Source: Mesorhabditis belari (lineage: Eukaryota; Nematoda; Chromadorea; Rhabditida; Rhabditidae). From it: a DNA stretch of 64,000 bases. Positions 59,817-64,000 of this stretch are shown here, one piece after another (positions within the stretch are counted from its first letter, which is position 1; each line of letters opens with the position of its first letter). The notes under the pieces are model-generated. The model searched no databases. It was given only the letters and a program-made list of their open reading frames with translations, and was not told where the DNA came from. A program made the translations under genes and the position numbers. The DNA lies in NCBI GenBank assembly GCA_958450365.1, contig CAUEEP010000731.1:1842501-1906500 (forward strand), read 5' to 3'.

Positions 59817-61053
59817 GCTTGGTAAATATGAAAGGTTATTTTTTTGATCATTTTTAACATAACAGAAAAATTTATTTAAGCACTTTCAAAATCAAATGTA
59901 TTCACCACAAGCATTAATAACTTCTTTCCAACGTTGCCCCAAATCACGAATACCGTCCTCGTAAAATTAAAGATTTTTAGAGGCAAAATAGTTGGCAACC
60001 CAATTTTCGATGTCCTGCTTTTGTTTGAACTGCTGTCCAGAAACTGCTTGTGTCATTGACCGAAAGAGATGGTAATCCGATGGGGCTAGATCAGGGCTGT
60101 ATGGTGGGTGTGGAAGAAGTTTCCAGCTCAACTTGTCGATTTGTTCGTGGACGATATTTGAAATGTGAGGCCTAGCATTGTCGTGAAGAAATCTGACCTT
60201 CGATGGATCGATCCTCTTTTTCCTCAATGCTGGATCGACTCGACCCATTTGTTCTGCATAAAGTCTTCCGTCAACAGTGTCTCCTTTATCTAATATTTCC
60301 AAATGAGCCAATCCCTTAGCATTCCACCACACACAAAGCATAACTTTTTCGGAGGCTTCGGGATAGAATGAGAGGTCCGCTTCGAACTCAGCCACTGTCC
60401 ATAGAGTTGAATATTTCCATACGAAAGCCAAGTCTCATCAGATGTCAAAAAATACTTCCAAAAGTCACGATGGCTAGCTTTACGTAGAAGAACAGAGCTC
60501 AAGGTGACTCGTGTGACTTTGTGGGCATCAGTGAGGTCGTGGGGGAGCCATTTCCCGCTTCGATATGATTTCCCAAGAACGTGTAAATGGTAACATGAGT
60601 GCATCCGAACTTTTCTGCTAATTTTCTACACTTTTGCGATGGATCCAAGTCGACCTCGTTCAGTAACAGCTGATCGTCCAAAGTAATCGGCGGCTTTCCA
60701 TGTGGTGCGTCTTCCAATGACTCGTTTCCCGTTTTGAAGCGACCGTACCAAACACAACATTGTTTGTAATTAAGAGTAGCTTCTCCAAAAACAGTACAAA
60801 TGTTCTGATGGCATTCCGTAGCTTTCTTGTTTAACTTGCATTCAAAGAAAATGGCGGCCCTGATTTTAAATTTTTGGTTACCCATCTTTGCCGAGCTGAA
60901 ACAATACAAATATTGTTCAAAACAAAAATGTTTTTGCAAAAAAAACATGAGCACATTTTGACATATTATTGAGAAAAATCCTAGACAGGGAATGTTCTTC
61001 GTAACGACAGGGCAATATTTTTTGTAAAAAATAACCTTTCATATTTACCAAGC
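59817..61053 (-). mobile_element. mariner element with intact TIRs and TA duplication
   Basis: The left end TA|GCTTGGTAAATATGAAAGG matches the inverted right end CCTTTCATATTTACCAAGC|TA; the TIRs extend through GTTATTTTTT. Length is 1,237 bp, normal for the family. It encodes a broken transposase on the minus strand. Confidence 0.9.
59967..60885 (-). pseudogene. mariner transposase, frameshifted
   Basis: Three overlapping frames together cover the protein. The N-terminal part starts MGNQKFKIRAAIFFE with the HTH region, the middle has FLTSDETWLSYG, and the C-terminal part has FLHDNARPH and PPYSPDLAPSDYHLF. These carry the three Asp residues of the DD34D triad. Frame changes near 60550 and 60420 make it non-functional as read. 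About 306 codons remain, against roughly 345 for an intact enzyme. Confidence 0.88.
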
Positions 61054-61231
61054 TAATACGTACAATTTATTTTAGTGGGTCGTGAAGTGTCTCCAGACAC
61101 CTATCCCAAGAACAAGCTGCTCAACAAGCACTTTACGACACAAAGTTCAATCGAATTCTTTGAGCACTTCGACAGCGCCACCGACGATTGGAACAGCCTT
61201 ATGCCACACATCGGCACATCAAGCGTTCATT

Positions 61232-61271
61232 CGCATTACATCTTGACCCCGTAGGGTCAAGATGTAATGCG
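61232..61271. repeat. Perfect 18-bp-arm hairpin at the end of a coding fragment
   Basis: CGCATTACATCTTGACCC, spacer CGTA, GGGTCAAGATGTAATGCG. The left arm is coding (SHYILT) and is the end of the block shared with 43.0 kb; the right arm exists only here. Confidence 0.9.
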
Positions 61272-61772
61272 TTTTAAGTGTTTTAAGAAGCTCTAAAAAG
61301 GTAATCTTAACCAATTTCTACTCAAAAAGTTGTCTTCATTTGTTCAACTCCCCTTTTGCATTTTCGGTTTTTCTGTTGTTGTTGTTCCCCTTTTTGATTT
61401 CCCAATGAATGCTTTTTGTAAACTCCATTCTAGAGATTTTGTTAAAAATATTTCATTTGATTTTGAAAGACTCACATCCAAATCCGATTCCTCGGTCAGT
61501 CGAATCACTCAATCAGTCGTCCGCAACGTCCCGCCAGCGCCGATTTCAAAGTCAAATTCTGAAAGGCTGAAAGTCAAATTGAAGATTTGCAAGAAATATA
61601 TAAATATGATTATGGTTTGATACTGATTCTTTGAGAAAATGATTCTCAAGCTGTTATTTGAAGATCTCCTGGTCACGATCCTCTTATTATCTGAAGTTGG
61701 TAAGTTTTAATTTCTTAAAACTATTTAAAATCTCTTTAATATCTTAATATCCTTTAATATTGAATATTAATA

Positions 61773-62287
61773 GGTTGATGCATAAGTCTTTTCGTTTTTT
61801 TCGTACTTCTGTTAAAAAGTAACAAATTCACCAATTAATCTATAGTTTGCTCTATAAAAAAAGTGTTTTTTTGTTCAATTTCCATCTTTTTAAATCAATT
61901 TCGGTTCACTTTCAAGCAAATTCGAGAGTGAAAAACGCCTTTTTCGTAAAAATCTATAAAAAACTCTACGGAAAAATTGGCTGAATGAATTTCTCTGAAA
62001 TTTTGGCGAAATATCAAACTTTTCTTTCTCTATCTTTTATCTATTGACACGAAGATAGGTTTTCTTTAGCTAAGGTGTCTAAACCGCATCATCGAGTTAG
62101 CCCTTTTTGACTACCCGACTTCATACTCTCAAGAAAATCCAGGCATTCAATATTTTTAAACCCGTTTTAATGTTATTTTGTAGCAAAAATAATTGGTTTT
62201 TCTAATGAAATCAACCGTAGTTTAATTCGTGCATTTGTTGGCTTGAAACGGCAGACGAAAAGGAACAAAAACACTTATGCATCAACC
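61773..62287. mobile_element. mariner-like MITE
   Basis: TA|GGTTGATGCATAAGTCTTTT at the left and ACTTATGCATCAACC|TA at the right. 515 bp, no transposase frame. The right end lies 15 bases from the exon-like segment at 62303. Confidence 0.8.
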
Positions 62288-62302
62288 TAATATATTATTT
62301 AG

Positions 62303-62430
62303 GTTTGCTTGCAAGAGAGCCAACTATCGCCGAGAACATGGTGTGGCTGGACCCAAGAATGCTCTCTTCGTGGGCTTCTACAATCAAGTTTTCGACCCAT
62401 CGATTCCTTGGATGCTGGAGATCCCGAAAG
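62303..62430 (+). other. Exon-like coding fragment, unrecognised
   Basis: After ATTATTTAG the frame reads CKRANYRREHGVAGPKNALF and VGFYNQVFDPSIPWMLEIPK, with strong protein character. It ends in a hairpin, after which the frame is poor. No partner exons were found in the window. Confidence 0.4.
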
Positions 62431-62453
62431 TCATTTTCGGGATCTCCAGCATC
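62411..62453. repeat. Perfect 19-bp-arm hairpin
   Basis: GATGCTGGAGATCCCGAAA, spacer GTCAT, TTTCGGGATCTCCAGCATC. The left arm is the end of the coding-like frame. Confidence 0.9.
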
Positions 62454-63388
62454 GTTTTTTCTTGTTTTTCAATAAATTGTGGAAAATTTTAGAAAATTTG
62501 TTTATTATTATCAATTATTAGGTTTATTAATTCACTACAAAACAAATCAAGACAAAGATTTTTTGGATTTTTTTCATGTTTTTTGTTTTTCTGTTTTTTT
62601 TTGTTTTTCTGTTTGAACTTTTTGAATTGCACAGAAGAAGAATCAATTTTCCATTTTCCAACCCATCTCATCTCCTGCCCGGCGAAACTCCTTTTTTCCT
62701 TTTTGTTTTGCTATTCCGTGCACATATTATTTCTCAAATCGCCTTTTCCGTTGGTTCTTTCAGTTTTTTTTTTCAAAAATTGCCAATCACCAATTGATCA
62801 TTTTGAAACGAATAAATATTTATCAGAAAACGTCTAGCAAACTTTTGGAATTACAAAAAAATTCAAAAATTCTCGAAAATAGCACAATATCACCAGCATC
62901 GCGCACCACAATAAGCGAAGAATTTGGCAAGAAATAATTTGGCCTGGAAAAAGCCTATGGAAGTCTATAAGTCCTAATTCTTAACTAAAATGGAAGAAAG
63001 GTATTCAGCTAATGGATAAAAATCTACAAGTAACTGCAAAAATTTCAGAGTTAGAGAAAATTTGACTAGAAGCACCGGGAAAAAAAGCAATGGCAGTGAT
63101 TGGGAGAAATTTCGGATTCAAAATTTAGAAGTTTCCAAAAAAATGAATATTGGCCTCAATATCTAGTATAAATTTCCAATTATTCGGTCTCAAAATTCAG
63201 AAAATTGACGAGAAATTTGGGTTTGAAGTCTGGGTTTGAAAAATGAGTGTTTCAAGGCTAATCTTATCAAAAGGAGTCTAATTTTTAAATAATATAATAA
63301 CAGTTTAAAAAAAATTAGCATTTTTGAAAATAACTGAACTTTTTAAAGATTTAAAATTTAGAAAACGAAGAAAAAAAAGATTCGAGTT

Positions 63389-63478
63389 TCAAAGTTGCTG
63401 TTGTCTCTTTGGTGGATTGATTGGGAATCGCTGATTCTTCAAAAATTTCTTCCCCAGCCATGCCGCGAGCGAACGCGT
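63389..63478 (-). CDS. Last coding exon of a gene entering from the right
   Basis: After TTTCCAG the frame reads TRSLAAWLGKKFLKNQRFPI...PPKRQQQL then TGA, ending just inside the window. Phase 0. Basic C-terminus, family not recognised. Upstream exons would lie beyond 63.5 kb; none was found to 64000. Confidence 0.45.
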   Translation of the reverse strand, partial: TRSLAAWLGKKFLKNQRFPINPPKRQQQL

Positions 63479-64000
63479 CTGGAAATTGAGTTTATACACG
63501 TTTTTTTTTGAGATTACAGAATAACAGAAAGGGAACAACTTTGAAATTCTTGAACAAGCACAACTGTTAGCCCAAACACACACAACAAACCAGGCATTGT
63601 CAACTAGAACGCACATTTACAGTGTAAAACTCGACTCTCAGCCGTAAAAATAAGCCTAGTACGCTCGTCAACCGCCTAACAGGCACATCCCGTCTGGTAC
63701 ATCAATCGTATCTTTGGGCACAGATTAGCGGGCTTGATAGATTAGCAAAGTCATCTTAGAGCTCAACCCACGGTTATTTAACAAGCAACTATACCGTATA
63801 GCTTGCTGGAACTTTTGTGCGCACTTTCGAGTGCAAACACATCCCAGCTGGCTCACAAAAACATCAATTCTACTCGTTTATACTGTGCTTGACCGATTGA
63901 CTAAGCAACAAGCTATTGCACTTTGTAGCTGAAACACAACCTGGCACACAAATGTGATTCCTTTCATGCAAAGCCAAACCTGTCTGCCCTCAGCATTTCC
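63479..64000. other. No coding seen
   Basis: The right-edge sequence is richer in GC and CACA words (ACACACACAACAAACCAGGC) than the preceding region. No repeat, RNA gene or exon was recognised. Confidence 0.5.

Larger units (their letters stand above)
59112..61255 (+). pseudogene. Two-exon gene fragment interrupted by mariner
   Basis: Exon 1 (59112-59210) encodes MSQVAEDVDSTTEEPEAS...DWTATKEGMQ before a GT donor. Exon 2 (61076-61255) follows TTTTAG; its protein-like frame (EVSPDTYPKNKLLNKHF, SSIEFFEHFDSATDDWNSL, GTSSVHSHYILTP stop) is one base out of phase with exon 1. The mariner lies in the intron, ending 22 bases before the acceptor. The family is not recognised. The 3' end stops in a hairpin. 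Confidence 0.45.

Overview
The window looks like nuclear DNA of a nematode, probably rhabditid-like. It is AT-rich. The genes have many small exons joined by introns that are often 40-60 bases, with GT donors and TTTCAG or TTTTAG acceptors. Acceptor-like sites sit a few bases upstream of several start codons, as expected for spliced-leader trans-splicing, and one gene pair is spaced like an operon. The species cannot be told from the sequence. No bacterial genes, CRISPR arrays or rRNA genes were seen.

Region 1 (1-27184) is dominated by one minus-strand gene of at least 40 exons and 1,525 codons that runs off the left edge. It encodes a secreted mosaic: signal peptide, a domain whose mature N-terminus is histidine (resembling copper 'histidine-brace' LPMO/BIM1-like folds), EGF modules, three ten-cysteine TIL modules, and DOMON modules. 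One DOMON appears to be split by a 797-codon insertion. A complete plus-strand gene for a single-pass membrane protein (12076-15773) is nested in the intron that cuts the first TIL domain. Introns carry palindromic MITE-like elements.

Region 2 (27185-39125) has no gene I can support. It holds repeats, including foldback elements at 33.3-33.7 kb and 37.4-38.2 kb.

Region 3 (39126-45324) holds two plus-strand genes: an intact type-B carboxylesterase (568 aa) with tRNA-like repeats in its introns, and an RNase H1-type gene with all four catalytic acidic residues but two one-base frame conflicts.

Region 4 (about 46.5-55.1 kb, minus) is a two-gene cluster with operon-like spacing: an apolipoprotein-L-like membrane protein (294 aa) followed about 80 bases later by a GBP/atlastin-like large GTPase. 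In mammals these families cooperate in membrane attack on intracellular pathogens, so this pairing is the most interesting lead.

Region 5 (55.1-64 kb) is repeat-rich: about 1 kb of implausible homopolymer sequence (likely assembly artefact), a foldback transposon, a degenerate mariner with intact TIRs, a mariner-like MITE, gene fragments ending in short hairpins, and the last exon of a minus-strand gene. About 70 splice junctions left of 43 kb keep frame, while at least three junctions right of it are off by one base, so the consensus there may be weaker.
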